Shown: piece by piece, positions 1 to 7,126 of the stretch
Numbering within the stretch: position 1 is the first letter of the stretch
Layout of the letters: the number at the start of each line of letters is the position of its first letter
Origin: Actinomycetota bacterium
GTDB lineage: Bacteria; Actinomycetota; Thermoleophilia; UBA2241
Assembly (NCBI GenBank): GCA_003157715.1
Contig: PMKK01000184.1
Span: forward strand, 1 to 7,407
Direction of reading: 5' to 3'
Length of the DNA stretch: 7,407 bases
Notes under the pieces: generated by a model
What the model was told of the DNA's origin: nothing
Databases searched by the model: none
Seen by the model: only the letters and a program-made list of their open reading frames with translations
Translations under genes and position numbers: made by a program

Positions 1-1452
1 GGCAGCATCGCCACGTTCGGCGACACCGGAGTCGCGGTCGCGGGGACCGGCGGCACCATCGCGATCAGCACGGACGGCGGCGCCACCTGGGCCCAGCGCA
101 CGCTGCCCGACTGGCCAGTGCGGTCGGTCGCTTTCAGCGACGCGACTCACGGCTACGCCGTGGGACCACCGAACCACTTCGACGAGACGAGCGACGGCGG
201 CGCCACCTGGCAGTCCGTGCCGTCGCTGCCGACGCTCGACCCGGCCGACACCTTCGAGGCGGTCGCCGCCTCCGGCGCCCTCGTGACGGTGCTCGGCCGG
301 CAGTCGGTGCTCACCACGACCGACGGCGGGGCGACCTGGACCCAGGAGGCGGCCAGCGGCATCGCGAGCCACCCGTCGGCCCCCGCGTCGATCGTCGCCG
401 GTCCGGCCGGCTTCGCCGCGGCCGCCGGCGCCGGCGGCGCCTTCCTGACCCGCGACGCGACGGGCGCCTGGACCGCGCAGGCGTCACCGTCGAGCGACCC
501 GGTCGTGGCTCTGGCGCTGGCCGGCACACCGGTCTGGAACGACGGCACACCCGACCTGTTCGCCGTCACGGCGAGCGGTGTCTCGAGCAGTGACGACGCC
601 GGCGCCACCTTCGCCTCACTGCCGGCGCCGCCAGGCAGCGCCCAGGTCTCGGCGGCCCTGTTCGGCGCGCCGCGACCCGAGCTGCTCGTGGGCGGCTCGT
701 CAGGGCTGCTCGAACGTTTCGTGCCTTCGAGCTCCGACTGGACCACCGGCACCTGGACATCGGGCACGGGACCGCTCACCGGAACGATCGTCTCCTGCGC
801 CACCGGGCCGGGATCGGTCGCCTACGCACTCTCGGCCGGTGGGCGCGTCGAACGCACCCTGTCGAGCGGGGTCGCACCGTTCTCACTGAGCGCCTCGACG
901 ACCGCCGTCACCGCGACCGGCGACGTGACGCTCACCGCGGCGTCGTCGATCAGGGCGCCCGGCACGCTCGTTCTCGAAGAGCAGCCCGCCGGCGGCACGT
1001 GGCAGGCCCTGGTGCCCTCGTGGACCTGGTCGACCAGCCCAACGGCGCTCGGCGACGTCATCGACGAACCGCTCTCGACCACCCAGTACCGCCTGCGTTT
1101 CGTGTTCGCCGGCCACACCGCCGCGACGAGCGCCACGGTCACCGTCGGCGTACGGCCCGAGGTCACCGTGGCGCGCCGCTCGCTGACGCTGCGCAAGGGG
1201 GCCGTCTACCGGCTCACCGGCCAGGTCTTCCCCGCCCAGAGCGGCCAGAAGGTCCAGATCTGGACCAACCGCGGCGGTGCCTGGCACAGGCTCAAGCTGG
1301 GCGGCACCGTCTCGCTCGTGGGGGGGTCGACCTTCACCACGCGGCGCTTCGGCACGCCGAAGCGCGAGACCTACAAGCTGCAGGTGCGCATGGCGGCCGG
1401 CGCCGGCTCCCTGGCCGGCGCGAGCGCCCTGGTGAAGGTGACCGTCAGGTAG
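1..1452 (+). CDS. BNR/YCF48-like beta-propeller protein with C-terminal Ig-like domains (5' partial)
   Basis: The reading frame is open from base 1 to the TAG at 1450-1452, giving 483 visible residues. The GTG at 118 is internal to a repeat, so the true start lies upstream of the window. Aspartate-box (BNR-type) motifs of the form S/T-x-D-G-G-A-T-W occur at residues 23-30, 63-70 and 106-113. Degenerate copies occur at 149-157 and 196-204. Spacing is 40-47 residues, as in beta-propeller blades of the YCF48/sialidase-like superfamily. From about residue 294 the composition turns to Thr/Ser/Val-rich beta sandwiches: one Ig-like domain at about 294-384 and a second at about 385-483. No LPXTG motif or C-terminal membrane anchor is visible. 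The protein is probably exported and may bind surfaces or glycans, but the signal peptide is outside the window and no catalytic residues are evident. Function is unknown. The gene converges on guaA. Confidence 0.8.
   Translation, partial: GSIATFGDTGVAVAGTGGTIAISTDGGATWAQRTLPDWPVRSVAFSDATHGYAVGPPNHFDETSDGGATWQSVPSLPTLDPADTFEAVAASGALVTVLGRQSVLTTTDGGATWTQEAASGIASHPSAPASIVAGPAGFAAAAGAGGAFLTRDATGAWTAQASPSSDPVVALALAGTPVWNDGTPDLFAVTASGVSSSDDAGATFASLPAPPGSAQVSAALFGAPRPELLVGGSSGLLERFVPSSSDWTTGTWTSGTGPLTGTIVSCATGPGSVAYALSAGGRVERTLSSGVAPFSLSASTTAVTATGDVTLTAASSIRAPGTLVLEEQPAGGTWQALVPSWTWSTSPTALGDVIDEPLSTTQYRLRFVFAGHTAATSATVTVGVRPEVTVARRSLTLRKGAVYRLTGQVFPAQSGQKVQIWTNRGGAWHRLKLGGTVSLVGGSTFTTRRFGTPKRETYKLQVRMAAGAGSLAGASALVKVTVR
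73..210 (+). repeat. Exact 18-bp coding repeat encoding DGGATW, spaced 120 bp
   Basis: The 18-mer gacggcggcgccacctgg occurs identically at 73-90 and 193-210, exactly 120 bp apart (40 codons). A third, diverged copy encoding the same six residues lies at 322-339. It marks the Asp-box turn of successive propeller blades. The identity of synonymous bases in the first two copies suggests fairly recent duplication or gene conversion between blades. Confidence 0.8.
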
Positions 1453-1525
1453 CACGGCTCAGCGAGGCGCCAGGGTCGAGTGGGGCGGTCGAGCGGCCGG
1501 ACGGGTGGCCGGCGGAGCGGTCGGC

Positions 1526-3121
1526 CTACTCCCACTCGATGGTGCTCGGCGGCTTGCTCGAGACGTCGTAGACCACGCGGTTGACCTCGGGAACCTCGTT
1601 GATGATCCGCGACGATACCTTTTCGAGCAGCTCATAGGGCAGCCGCGCCCAGTCGGCGGTCATGGCGTCGTCGCTTTTGACGGCGCGGATGGCGATCGGG
1701 TAGGCGTAGGTGCGCTCGTCGCCCTGTACGCCGACCGAACGTATCACGGGCAGGATGGCGAAGCACTGCCAGAGCTTGCGGTAGAGGCCGGCGTTCTTGA
1801 CCTCCTCCTGCAGGATGGCGTCGGCCCGCTGCAGGATGTCGACACGCTCGGCTGAGACCTCGCCGATGATGCGGATGCCCAGGCCGGGCCCCGGAAACGG
1901 CTGACGCCAGACGATGCGCTCGGGCAGGCCGAGCTCCTCGCCCACGGCGCGCACCTCGTCTTTGAACAGCAGGCGCAGGGGCTCGACCAGCTCGAAGCCC
2001 ATCTTCTCGGGCAGACCGCCGACGTTGTGGTGGCTTTTGATCTTGGCGGCCTGGCGCGTGCCGCTTTCGATCACGTCGCTGTAGAGGGTGCCCTGGACGA
2101 GAAAGCGCGCATCGGTGAGCTTGCCCGCCTCTTCCTCGAAGCAGCGGATGAACTCCTCGCCGATGATCTTGCGCTTGCGCTCGGGGTCGGTGACTCCGAC
2201 CAGCTTGTCGAGAAAGCGCTTGCGGGCATCGACGGCCAGCAACGGGATCTTCAGGTGCTCGGCGAACATCTCGACGACGTGCTCGGCTTCGTTCCAGCGC
2301 ATCATGCCCTGGTCGATGAACACGCAGGTGAGCCGGTCGCCGATCGCCCTGTGGACAAGCACGGCGGCCACGGTCGAATCGACCCCGCCCGACAGGCCCA
2401 GCACGGCCTTGTCGGTCGGCCCGACCTGGGCGCGGATACGGGCCACCTGCTCTTCGATGATCGAGGCCGGCGTCCAGGTCGGGCCGCAGCCGCAAGCCTC
2501 GTAGAGGAAGTTACGCAGCACGTCCATGCCGCGGGGCGTGTGGACGACCTCGGGGTGGAACTGCACCGCATACAGGCCGCGCCGCCGGTCTTCCATGGCG
2601 GCCACCGGCGCCCCGTCGCTCGTGGCCAGCGTGGCGAAGCCCTCGGGCGGAGCCGTGATGCAGTCGCGATGGCTCATCCAGCACTGCTCGGTGTCGTCGA
2701 GGCCGGCCAGCACACCGCCGTGGCCGGCGATGCGCAGGCTGGTCTTGCCGAACTCGCTCGTGCCGGTGCGCGCCACGGTGCCGCCCAGCTCGAGGGCCAT
2801 GAGCTGGGCGCCGTAGCAGATGCCCAGCACAGGCACGCCCAGCTCGAAGACCGCCGGGTCGGGACGCGGGGCGTCGTCGACATAGACGCTCATGGGGCCG
2901 CCCGACAGGATCAGGCCGCGCGGCTTGCGGGCGCGGATCTCGTCGAGCGGCGTGTCGAAGGGGATGAGCTGCGAGTAGACGTGGCACTCCCGCACGCGGC
3001 GCGCGATGAGCTGGCCGTACTGCGCGCCGAAGTCGAGCACGAGGACGGCGTCGTAGCCGGCCTCGACCGGGTCGGCGGCCACCTCGTGGGCGCGGTCTGC
3101 GGGTGCGGTCACGTCGGTCAC
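1526..3121 (-). CDS. guaA: GMP synthase (glutamine-hydrolysing)
   Basis: This cytoplasmic enzyme makes GMP from XMP, ATP and glutamine, the last step of de novo guanine nucleotide synthesis. The predicted protein has 531 residues, near the usual length. The class I glutamine amidotransferase domain comes first, with the nucleophile Cys102 in GICYGAQ and the His189/Glu191 pair in QFHPEV. The ATP pyrophosphatase domain follows, with the P-loop SGGVDS at 244-249, [10 protein letters not shown] at 362-371 and [10 protein letters not shown] at 409-418. The C-terminal dimerisation domain ends in the conserved [10 protein letters not shown] chose the GTG at 3121 because AGGAGG (3128-3133) lies six bases upstream. 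The frame stays open to a GTG at 3187 that overlaps the guaB3 stop codon, but that start has only a weak, distant ribosome site and would add 22 non-conserved residues. The gene lies 62 bp downstream of guaB3 in the same direction, almost certainly co-transcribed. Confidence 0.97.
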   Translation of the reverse strand: MTDVTAPADRAHEVAADPVEAGYDAVLVLDFGAQYGQLIARRVRECHVYSQLIPFDTPLDEIRARKPRGLILSGGPMSVYVDDAPRPDPAVFELGVPVLGICYGAQLMALELGGTVARTGTSEFGKTSLRIAGHGGVLAGLDDTEQCWMSHRDCITAPPEGFATLATSDGAPVAAMEDRRRGLYAVQFHPEVVHTPRGMDVLRNFLYEACGCGPTWTPASIIEEQVARIRAQVGPTDKAVLGLSGGVDSTVAAVLVHRAIGDRLTCVFIDQGMMRWNEAEHVVEMFAEHLKIPLLAVDARKRFLDKLVGVTDPERKRKIIGEEFIRCFEEEAGKLTDARFLVQGTLYSDVIESGTRQAAKIKSHHNVGGLPEKMGFELVEPLRLLFKDEVRAVGEELGLPERIVWRQPFPGPGLGIRIIGEVSAERVDILQRADAILQEEVKNAGLYRKLWQCFAILPVIRSVGVQGDERTYAYPIAIRAVKSDDAMTADWARLPYELLEKVSSRIINEVPEVNRVVYDVSSKPPSTIEWE

Positions 3122-3127
3122 GCTTGG

Positions 3128-3133
3128 CCTCCT
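3128..3133 (-). promoter_or_regulatory. Ribosome binding site of guaA
   Basis: The minus strand reads AGGAGG six bases before the GTG at 3121. This decides the start over the upstream in-frame GTG at 3187. Confidence 0.75.
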
Positions 3134-3183
3134 GGCCTCGTGGCTATCGGTCGTCTCTCGCGCCGGAACGCCAGAGGGGCTTC

Positions 3184-4341
3184 TCACCCCATGCCGACGT
3201 CCTGCTCCTTCTGCAGCTTCTTGCCCTCGGTCATGAGCGCGGGGGCGACCATGACCTCGGCCTTCTGGAACGAGTGCACGCTGTCGTAGCCGCAGGTCGC
3301 CATGCTCGTGCGCAGCGCACCGAACAGATTGAGCGTGCCGTCGTTTTCGTGGGCGGGGCCCACGAGGATCTCCTTGAGGGTGCCCTTGACGCCGGCCTTG
3401 ACGCGCGTGCCCCGCGGCAGCTCGGGGTGGAAGGTAGCCATGCCCCAGTGATAGCCGCGGCCGGGCGCTTCACTGGCCGCGGCCAGCGGCGAGCCGATCA
3501 TCACGGCGTCGGCACCGAGCGCGATCGCCTTGGAGACGTCGCCGCCGGTACGCATGCCGCCGTCGGCGATGACGTGGCAGTAGGCGCCCGTTTCGAGCAG
3601 GTGCTGAATGCGGGCCGCCGCCGCGTCGGCGATGGCCGTCGCCTGCGGCACGCCGATGCCCAGCACGCCGCGCGTCGTACAGGCGTGGCCCGGGCCGACG
3701 CCGACCAGCACGCCGACCGCGCCGGTGCGCATGAGGTGCAGCGTCGTGGCATACGAGGCGACGCCGCCGACGATCACCGGCACGGGGCAGTCGGCGATGA
3801 ACTCCTTGATGTTCAGCGGCGTGGCGTTGGTGGAAACGTGCTCGGCCGAGATCACCGTGCCCTGGATGACCAGGACGTCGAGGCCGGCTTCGAGCGCCGT
3901 CTTGTAGTACTGCTGGACGCGCTGCGGCGTGAGCGAGGCGGCCGCCAGCACGCCGCCCGCCTTGATCTCCTTGATGCGGCGCGCGACGAGCTCTTCTTTG
4001 ATGGGCTCCTGGTAGATCTCCTGCATGGTGCGCGTCGCCGATTCCTTAGGCAGCGCGGCGATGCGGTCGAGCTGCTCGTCGGCGTTCTCATAGCGAGTCT
4101 GGACGCCCTCGAGATTGAGCACGGCGAGGCCGCCGAGCCGGCCCATGGTGATCGCGAAGCCGGGGTCGACGACGCCGTCCATGGCCGAGGCAAGACAGGG
4201 CAGCGGCAGCGTGTAGGGGCCGAACTTCCAGGTGATATCGACGTCTTCGGCGTCGCGGGTCCGCCTGCTGGGGACGATGGCGATCTCGTCGAAGCCGTAC
4301 GCCCGGCGACCCTTCTTGCCCCGCCCGATCTCTACTTCCAT
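3184..4341 (-). CDS. guaB3: GuaB3-family IMP dehydrogenase-related protein
   Basis: The protein has 385 residues and opens with [20 protein letters not shown], the typical start of the CBS-less IMP dehydrogenase-related family (GuaB3, also called IMP_DH_rel_2) found in actinobacteria and cyanobacteria. It is a single TIM barrel. SAMDGVVDP lies at about 52-60, the flavin/IMP-type loop [10 protein letters not shown] at 216-225 with candidate catalytic Cys221, and the phosphate-binding segment [10 protein letters not shown] at 259-268. Canonical GuaB has about 490 residues with two CBS domains inserted early in the barrel; here none are present. The likely reaction is NAD-dependent IMP to XMP, feeding GuaA encoded next door, but a GMP reductase-like role is not excluded from sequence. 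The ATG at 4341 is supported by GAGGAG (4348-4353) six bases upstream. The upstream in-frame extension to 4557 has no family similarity and is rejected. Confidence 0.9.
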   Translation of the reverse strand: MEVEIGRGKKGRRAYGFDEIAIVPSRRTRDAEDVDITWKFGPYTLPLPCLASAMDGVVDPGFAITMGRLGGLAVLNLEGVQTRYENADEQLDRIAALPKESATRTMQEIYQEPIKEELVARRIKEIKAGGVLAAASLTPQRVQQYYKTALEAGLDVLVIQGTVISAEHVSTNATPLNIKEFIADCPVPVIVGGVASYATTLHLMRTGAVGVLVGVGPGHACTTRGVLGIGVPQATAIADAAAARIQHLLETGAYCHVIADGGMRTGGDVSKAIALGADAVMIGSPLAAASEAPGRGYHWGMATFHPELPRGTRVKAGVKGTLKEILVGPAHENDGTLNLFGALRTSMATCGYDSVHSFQKAEVMVAPALMTEGKKLQKEQDVGMG

Positions 4342-4347
4342 GCCCGT

Positions 4348-4353
4348 CTCCTC
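4348..4353 (-). promoter_or_regulatory. Ribosome binding site of guaB3
   Basis: The minus strand reads GAGGAG six bases before the ATG at 4341, fixing this start. It overlaps a perfect 10-bp palindrome, CCTCATGAGG, at 4350-4359. Confidence 0.7.
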
Positions 4354-4377
4354 ATGAGGGTTGGAGTGTGCTCGAGT

Positions 4378-4422
4378 AAACGAAAGGCCCGCGCGCCCTG
4401 TGGCGACGGGGCCTGTGAGGCC
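4378..4422 (-). promoter_or_regulatory. Candidate attenuator in the gua operon leader
   Basis: On the minus strand AGGCCC (4414-4409) can pair with GGGCCT (4390-4385), followed directly by TTCGTTT (4384-4378), the layout of an intrinsic terminator with a poor U-tract. The 5' arm can instead form a tight hairpin, GGCCT/AGGCC (4422-4410, 3-base loop), which would break the terminator. The two structures exclude each other. Short GC-rich stems arise often by chance in such DNA, so this is a candidate only. Confidence 0.3.
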
Positions 4423-4469
4423 TGTCGATGCTCTGTGTCTCGCGTCGTTGTCTGTCGCACCTTGAAGGG

Positions 4470-4499
4470 ATGCTACCACCGCGACGCGCGACGGTTCAA
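4470..4499 (-). promoter_or_regulatory. Candidate promoter of guaB3-guaA
   Basis: The minus strand has TTGAAC (4499-4494), an 18-base spacer and TAGCAT (4475-4470). Each box matches the sigma-70-type consensus at four of six positions. It would give a leader of about 120 bases before guaB3, containing the attenuator-like structure. It is the best candidate I found between the kinase stop and guaB3. Confidence 0.4.
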
Positions 4500-4559
4500 C
4501 AGACGCTCGCCGAGCGGCTGCCCGCCGGCTCGCGGGACCGCGCCCGGCCCCCGCCATGC

Positions 4560-4598
4560 CGGCGCGCGGCTGTCCCGGCGCGCGGCTGTCCCGGCGTG
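4560..4598. repeat. 16-bp tandem repeat, about 2.3 copies
   Basis: The unit cggcgcgcggctgtcc occurs at 4560-4575 and 4576-4591 without mismatch, followed by a partial third copy from 4592. It sits between the kinase terminator region and the gua promoter candidate. It may be simple slippage or a tandem protein-binding site. Confidence 0.7.
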
Positions 4599-4601
4599 CA
4601 A

Positions 4602-4623
4602 GCGCCCTGGCGCTCGAGGGCGC
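4602..4623 (-). terminator. Hairpin after the sugar kinase gene
   Basis: GCGCCCT (4602-4608) and AGGGCGC (4617-4623) form a perfect 7-bp stem with an 8-base loop, starting 16 bases after the kinase stop codon. There is no U-tract on either strand, so this could be a U-less terminator, a 3'-end stabiliser or chance. Confidence 0.3.
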
Positions 4624-4638
4624 GGGCGCTCAGGTCGC

Positions 4639-5598
4639 TCAGGTGGTGGTGGCGACCCGGATCTCGTCGACCGTGGTGGTCGAGAGCAGGGCTTCGACTT
4701 CGTCGGGGTCGAGCACGCCGGCGCCGTAACGCTGGGTGTTGGCGGCCCCGCAGGCCAGACCGTAGCGCAGGCAGTCGCCCGGATCCTGGTTCTGGAAGTG
4801 CCCGGCGACGAAGCCGGCCAGGAACGCGTCGCCCGACCCGACCGTGCTCACCACGCTCGCGATGAGCGGGATGCTGGCGTGATAGACACGCAGGCGGCGC
4901 CCGTGGCGCAGGCGCGCATAGCAGCCGTCGGCGGTCTTGATGATCACGTTGTGGGCGCCGAGCTGGCGGATGAGGTCGGTCGCGTCGATCACGTCCTGCT
5001 CGTCGTGGAACTCGTGACCCACGAGGTCTTCGGCTTCGCGCAGGTTGGGCGTGACGAAGTCGGGATGAGCCCGCACGCCGTGGCGCAGCGGATCGCCCGA
5101 GCCATCGAGAATGGTCTGGCAGCGCGCCTGACGGATGCGCTGCAGGATCTCGGCGTAGAAATCGTCGGGCACCTTGCGCGGCAGTGAGCCGCAGATGATC
5201 ACGTAGTGGGCGCCCTTGGCCAGATAGTCGATCTTGTCGAGCAGCGCCTGGCGCTCCTGTTCGGTGACCACCGGGCCCCACTCGTTGACCTCGGTCTGGG
5301 TGAGGGTCGTCGGATCGACCACCGCGGTAGAGGTACGAGACTCGCCGGCGATGCGCACGAAATCGTTCAGGATGCCCTCGCGCGACAGTCCTTCGACGAT
5401 CTGCTGGCCGGTGCGCCCGCCGACCAGGCCGCTGGCGACCACCGGCTGACCGATGGTGCGCAGCGCGCGCGCGACGTTGACGCCCTTGCCGCCGGGCAGG
5501 GTGAGGCTCTGGCTGGCCCGATGGCGAAAACCGGTCACGAAGTTCGGCACGGTCAGCGTCTTGTCGATGGCAGCGTTAGCTGTGAGGGTGATGATCAT
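4639..5598 (-). CDS. 1-phosphofructokinase-family (PfkB) sugar kinase
   Basis: The protein has 319 residues, the usual size for the FruK/LacC branch of the PfkB/ribokinase family. It starts MIITLTANAAIDKT, like FruK/LacC (normally LTLNPAID). The first PfkB signature, PGGKGVNVARAL, is at 35-46. GSLP lies at 137-140, a variant of the D-x-SG segment (DGSGDPL) at 165-171 and TPNLREAE at 183-190. The second signature, VGSGDAFLAGF, is at 253-263 with the catalytic base Asp257. The expected reaction is ATP-dependent phosphorylation of fructose 1-phosphate, or a related hexose phosphate such as tagatose 6-phosphate; the exact sugar cannot be told. No PTS transporter or sugar regulator is adjacent in view. 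The ATG at 5598 matches the family start, although its AAAGGA ribosome site (5616-5611) lies an unusual 12 bases upstream. The gene is divergent from the PRC/MgtE-N gene. Confidence 0.88.
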   Translation of the reverse strand: MIITLTANAAIDKTLTVPNFVTGFRHRASQSLTLPGGKGVNVARALRTIGQPVVASGLVGGRTGQQIVEGLSREGILNDFVRIAGESRTSTAVVDPTTLTQTEVNEWGPVVTEQERQALLDKIDYLAKGAHYVIICGSLPRKVPDDFYAEILQRIRQARCQTILDGSGDPLRHGVRAHPDFVTPNLREAEDLVGHEFHDEQDVIDATDLIRQLGAHNVIIKTADGCYARLRHGRRLRVYHASIPLIASVVSTVGSGDAFLAGFVAGHFQNQDPGDCLRYGLACGAANTQRYGAGVLDPDEVEALLSTTTVDEIRVATTT

Positions 5599-5672
5599 GT
5601 GGCGCGCCGGTCCTTTAAGCCTTGAGTCGGCCCCTGCGTGGACGCGTCCGGCGGGCGGCCGGACGGCAACCG

Positions 5673-5703
5673 AGTATAGCACCTCCTTGACACCCTCTGT
5701 CCG
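5673..5703 (-). promoter_or_regulatory. Candidate extended -10 promoter of the sugar kinase gene
   Basis: The minus strand reads TGcTATACT, with the -10 hexamer at 5678-5673. This is five of six matches to TATAAT plus the extended TGn element. The -35 is weak (CGGACA or GGACAG at about 5703-5697). A start near 5666 would give a leader of about 70 bases. Confidence 0.5.
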
Positions 5704-5716
5704 GCGGGCATACGTT
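5687..5716 (+). promoter_or_regulatory. Candidate promoter of the PRC/MgtE-N and Nramp genes
   Basis: A perfect TTGACA lies at 5687-5692, followed by an 18-base spacer and a poor TACGTT -10 at 5711-5716. It overlaps the opposing kinase promoter candidate. It would yield a 5' leader of about 150 bases before the ATG at 5874. Confidence 0.4.
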
Positions 5717-5718
5717 TC

Positions 5719-5867
5719 GCGAAGCATCGCTGCGGCACACTCCTCGTTGGGTACAGACTCCAGCAGGCAAGTGCACGACTTCTGTCCGGCAGCGTCTGTG
5801 AGACGTTTCCGGCGAGCGATCTTCGGCGGGTCGGCCGAAGCCTTCGCCGCGCGGACCGCGAAGGAGG
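5719..5867 (+). ncRNA. Candidate structured 5' leader (possible cis-regulatory RNA)
   Basis: Successive hairpins can be drawn. GCGA/TCGC lies at 5719-5730. CAG-(GC bulge)-AAGT pairs with ACTTCTG at 5764-5784. CCGG-c-AGCGTCT pairs with AGACGTT-t-CCGG at 5786-5812: 11 pairs including one G-U, one mismatch and a GTG loop. CTTCGGC/GCCGAAG is at 5821-5840, a perfect 7-bp stem with a 6-base loop. CCTTCGC/GCGAAGG is at 5841-5864, whose 3' arm covers the first half of the ribosome site. CTTCG at 5821-5825 can alternatively pair with CGAAG at 5859-5863, so switching is conceivable. I do not recognise the M-box, yybP-ykoY or NiCo consensus. No fold energy or covariation was computed. Confidence 0.35.
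5862..5867 (+). promoter_or_regulatory. Ribosome binding site of the PRC/MgtE-N gene
   Basis: AGGAGG, in the longer match AAGGAGGTGA, lies six bases before the ATG at 5874. Its first three bases fall in the 3' arm of the hairpin at 5841-5864, so accessibility may be controlled. Confidence 0.8.
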
Positions 5868-5873
5868 TGAGCG

Positions 5874-7115
5874 ATGTTCTACCTGAGCAAACTCCTCGGA
5901 CATAGCGTCCGCGATGCCGAAGGCAAGCTCGCCGGCACGTTGCAGGACGTGGTCGTCAACACGCGGCAGAAGTATCCGCGGGTCACGACGCTCGTGCTCA
6001 AGCGCGGCAACCACCGGCTGGCGGCGCCCTGGGATACGGTGGTGAGCCTCGAAGAATCGGGCGCCCTGCTCAACGTCAGCGCTGGCACGCTCACCGACCA
6101 CTCGGCCCAGGCGAACGAGCTGCTCCTCTCGGGTCAGGTGCTCGACCGCCAGATCGTCGATACCGACGGTCGCAAGATGATCCGTGTCAACGACATCCAG
6201 CTCGCCCGTTCGGGGCCTTCGCTGCGCGCGGTCGCCGTCGACGTCTCGAGCGGCGCCATCCTGCGCCGCATCGGCTTGTCCCGCGTGACGCCGCGGCTGA
6301 CGAAGAACCCCAAGCCGCGTCTCATCGACTGGAGCGCCGTCGACCTGCAGGCCAGCGACTCCGAGGCCGTGCGGCTCACGGTGCCGCGGCGCGACCTGTC
6401 GCTGCTGCACCCGGCCGACATCGCCGAGATCGCCCACGAGCTCAGCCCCGAGGAGCGCGCGGCCGTCTTTGAGGCCCTCGAAGACGAGGTCGCCGCCGAC
6501 ACCCTCGAGGAGATGCACCCCGCCTACCAGGCCTCGCTGCTCAGCCAGCTGCCCGACGAAAAGGCCGCCGACCTGCTCGAAGACGTCTCGCCCGACGACG
6601 CCGCCGACCTGCTGGCCGACCTGCCCAAGCGGCGCGCCACGCGGCTGCTGAGTCTCATGGACCGCGAGAAGGCCAGCGAGATCCGCGAGCTGCTCACCTA
6701 CCCCGAAAACTCCGCCGGCGGCATCATGACCACTGCGTTTGCCATGGTGCCTCCCGAGGTCACGGCCGCCGAAGCCATCGAACTGCTGCGCGACCAGGAG
6801 CCCGAAGTCGAGACGGTCTATTACGTGTACGTGACCGACAAGCGTGAGCGCCTGCTGGGCGTCATCAGCCTGCGCGACCTGCTCACCGTGCCCGGCGGCC
6901 GCCGCGTGCGCGACTTCATGAGCTCCGACCCGATCTCGGTGCGCCTCGAGGCCGGCGAAGAAGAGGTCACACAGACGATCGCCAAGTACAATCTGCTGGC
7001 GCTGCCCGTGGTCGACGCGACCGGCGTCGTGCACGGCATCGTGACGATCGACGACGCCATCGACCTCGTCCTGCCGCTGGCCTGGAAAAAGCGATTGCCA
7101 CGCATCTTCCGGTGA
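5874..7115 (+). CDS. Soluble PRC-barrel/MgtE N-domain/CBS-pair protein
   Basis: The protein has 413 residues and no membrane segment. Residues 1 to about 72 (MFYLSKLLGHSVRDAEGKLAG start) form a PRC-barrel-like domain. About 84-150 look like a second PRC-type unit, around VLDRQIVDTDGRKMIRVNDI. Residues 178-277 form the superhelical MgtE intracellular N domain, rich in acidic repeats such as LPDEKAADLLEDVSPDDAADLLADLP. The segment YPENSAGGIMTT (276-287) leads into CBS 1; CBS 2 follows from about 344 (VRDFMSSDPISV) to 400. In true MgtE channels the N and CBS domains sense cytoplasmic Mg2+ and gate an attached five-helix pore; here the pore is missing. Twelve bases downstream an Nramp-family transporter begins, so this protein is probably a metal- or nucleotide-sensing regulator of that transporter. 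Annotation as an Mg transporter would be misleading. The role is inferred, not known. Confidence 0.88.
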   Translation: MFYLSKLLGHSVRDAEGKLAGTLQDVVVNTRQKYPRVTTLVLKRGNHRLAAPWDTVVSLEESGALLNVSAGTLTDHSAQANELLLSGQVLDRQIVDTDGRKMIRVNDIQLARSGPSLRAVAVDVSSGAILRRIGLSRVTPRLTKNPKPRLIDWSAVDLQASDSEAVRLTVPRRDLSLLHPADIAEIAHELSPEERAAVFEALEDEVAADTLEEMHPAYQASLLSQLPDEKAADLLEDVSPDDAADLLADLPKRRATRLLSLMDREKASEIRELLTYPENSAGGIMTTAFAMVPPEVTAAEAIELLRDQEPEVETVYYVYVTDKRERLLGVISLRDLLTVPGGRRVRDFMSSDPISVRLEAGEEEVTQTIAKYNLLALPVVDATGVVHGIVTIDDAIDLVLPLAWKKRLPRIFR

Positions 7116-7126
7116 CGAGGTAGACC

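Noticed and set aside
1496..1513. Stem GCCGG/CCGGC between the convergent genes as a bidirectional terminator
   Set aside because: Only five pairs with an 8-base loop and no T-tract on either side; too weak in GC-rich DNA to call.
2027..3289. 420-codon plus-strand open frame
   Set aside because: It is antisense to guaA, whose motifs are unambiguous; composition is typical of a shadow frame.
4342..4557. N-terminal extension of guaB3
   Set aside because: The family start MEVEIGRG coincides with an ATG preceded by a strong ribosome site. The extension is Arg/Ala-rich and overlaps the promoter candidate.
3103..5187. 694-codon plus-strand open frame
   Set aside because: It lies antisense to guaB3 and the sugar kinase gene, has low-complexity Ala/Arg/Gly/Asp composition and no recognisable domain. 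It is a shadow caused by GC-rich third positions.
5601..5608. GGCGCGCC palindrome before the sugar kinase start
   Set aside because: An 8-bp GC-only palindrome is expected by chance here and cannot be tied to a regulator.
5719..5873. M-box or yybP-ykoY riboswitch in the metal-gene leader
   Set aside because: The conserved core sequences of these families are not present. Only generic hairpins can be supported.
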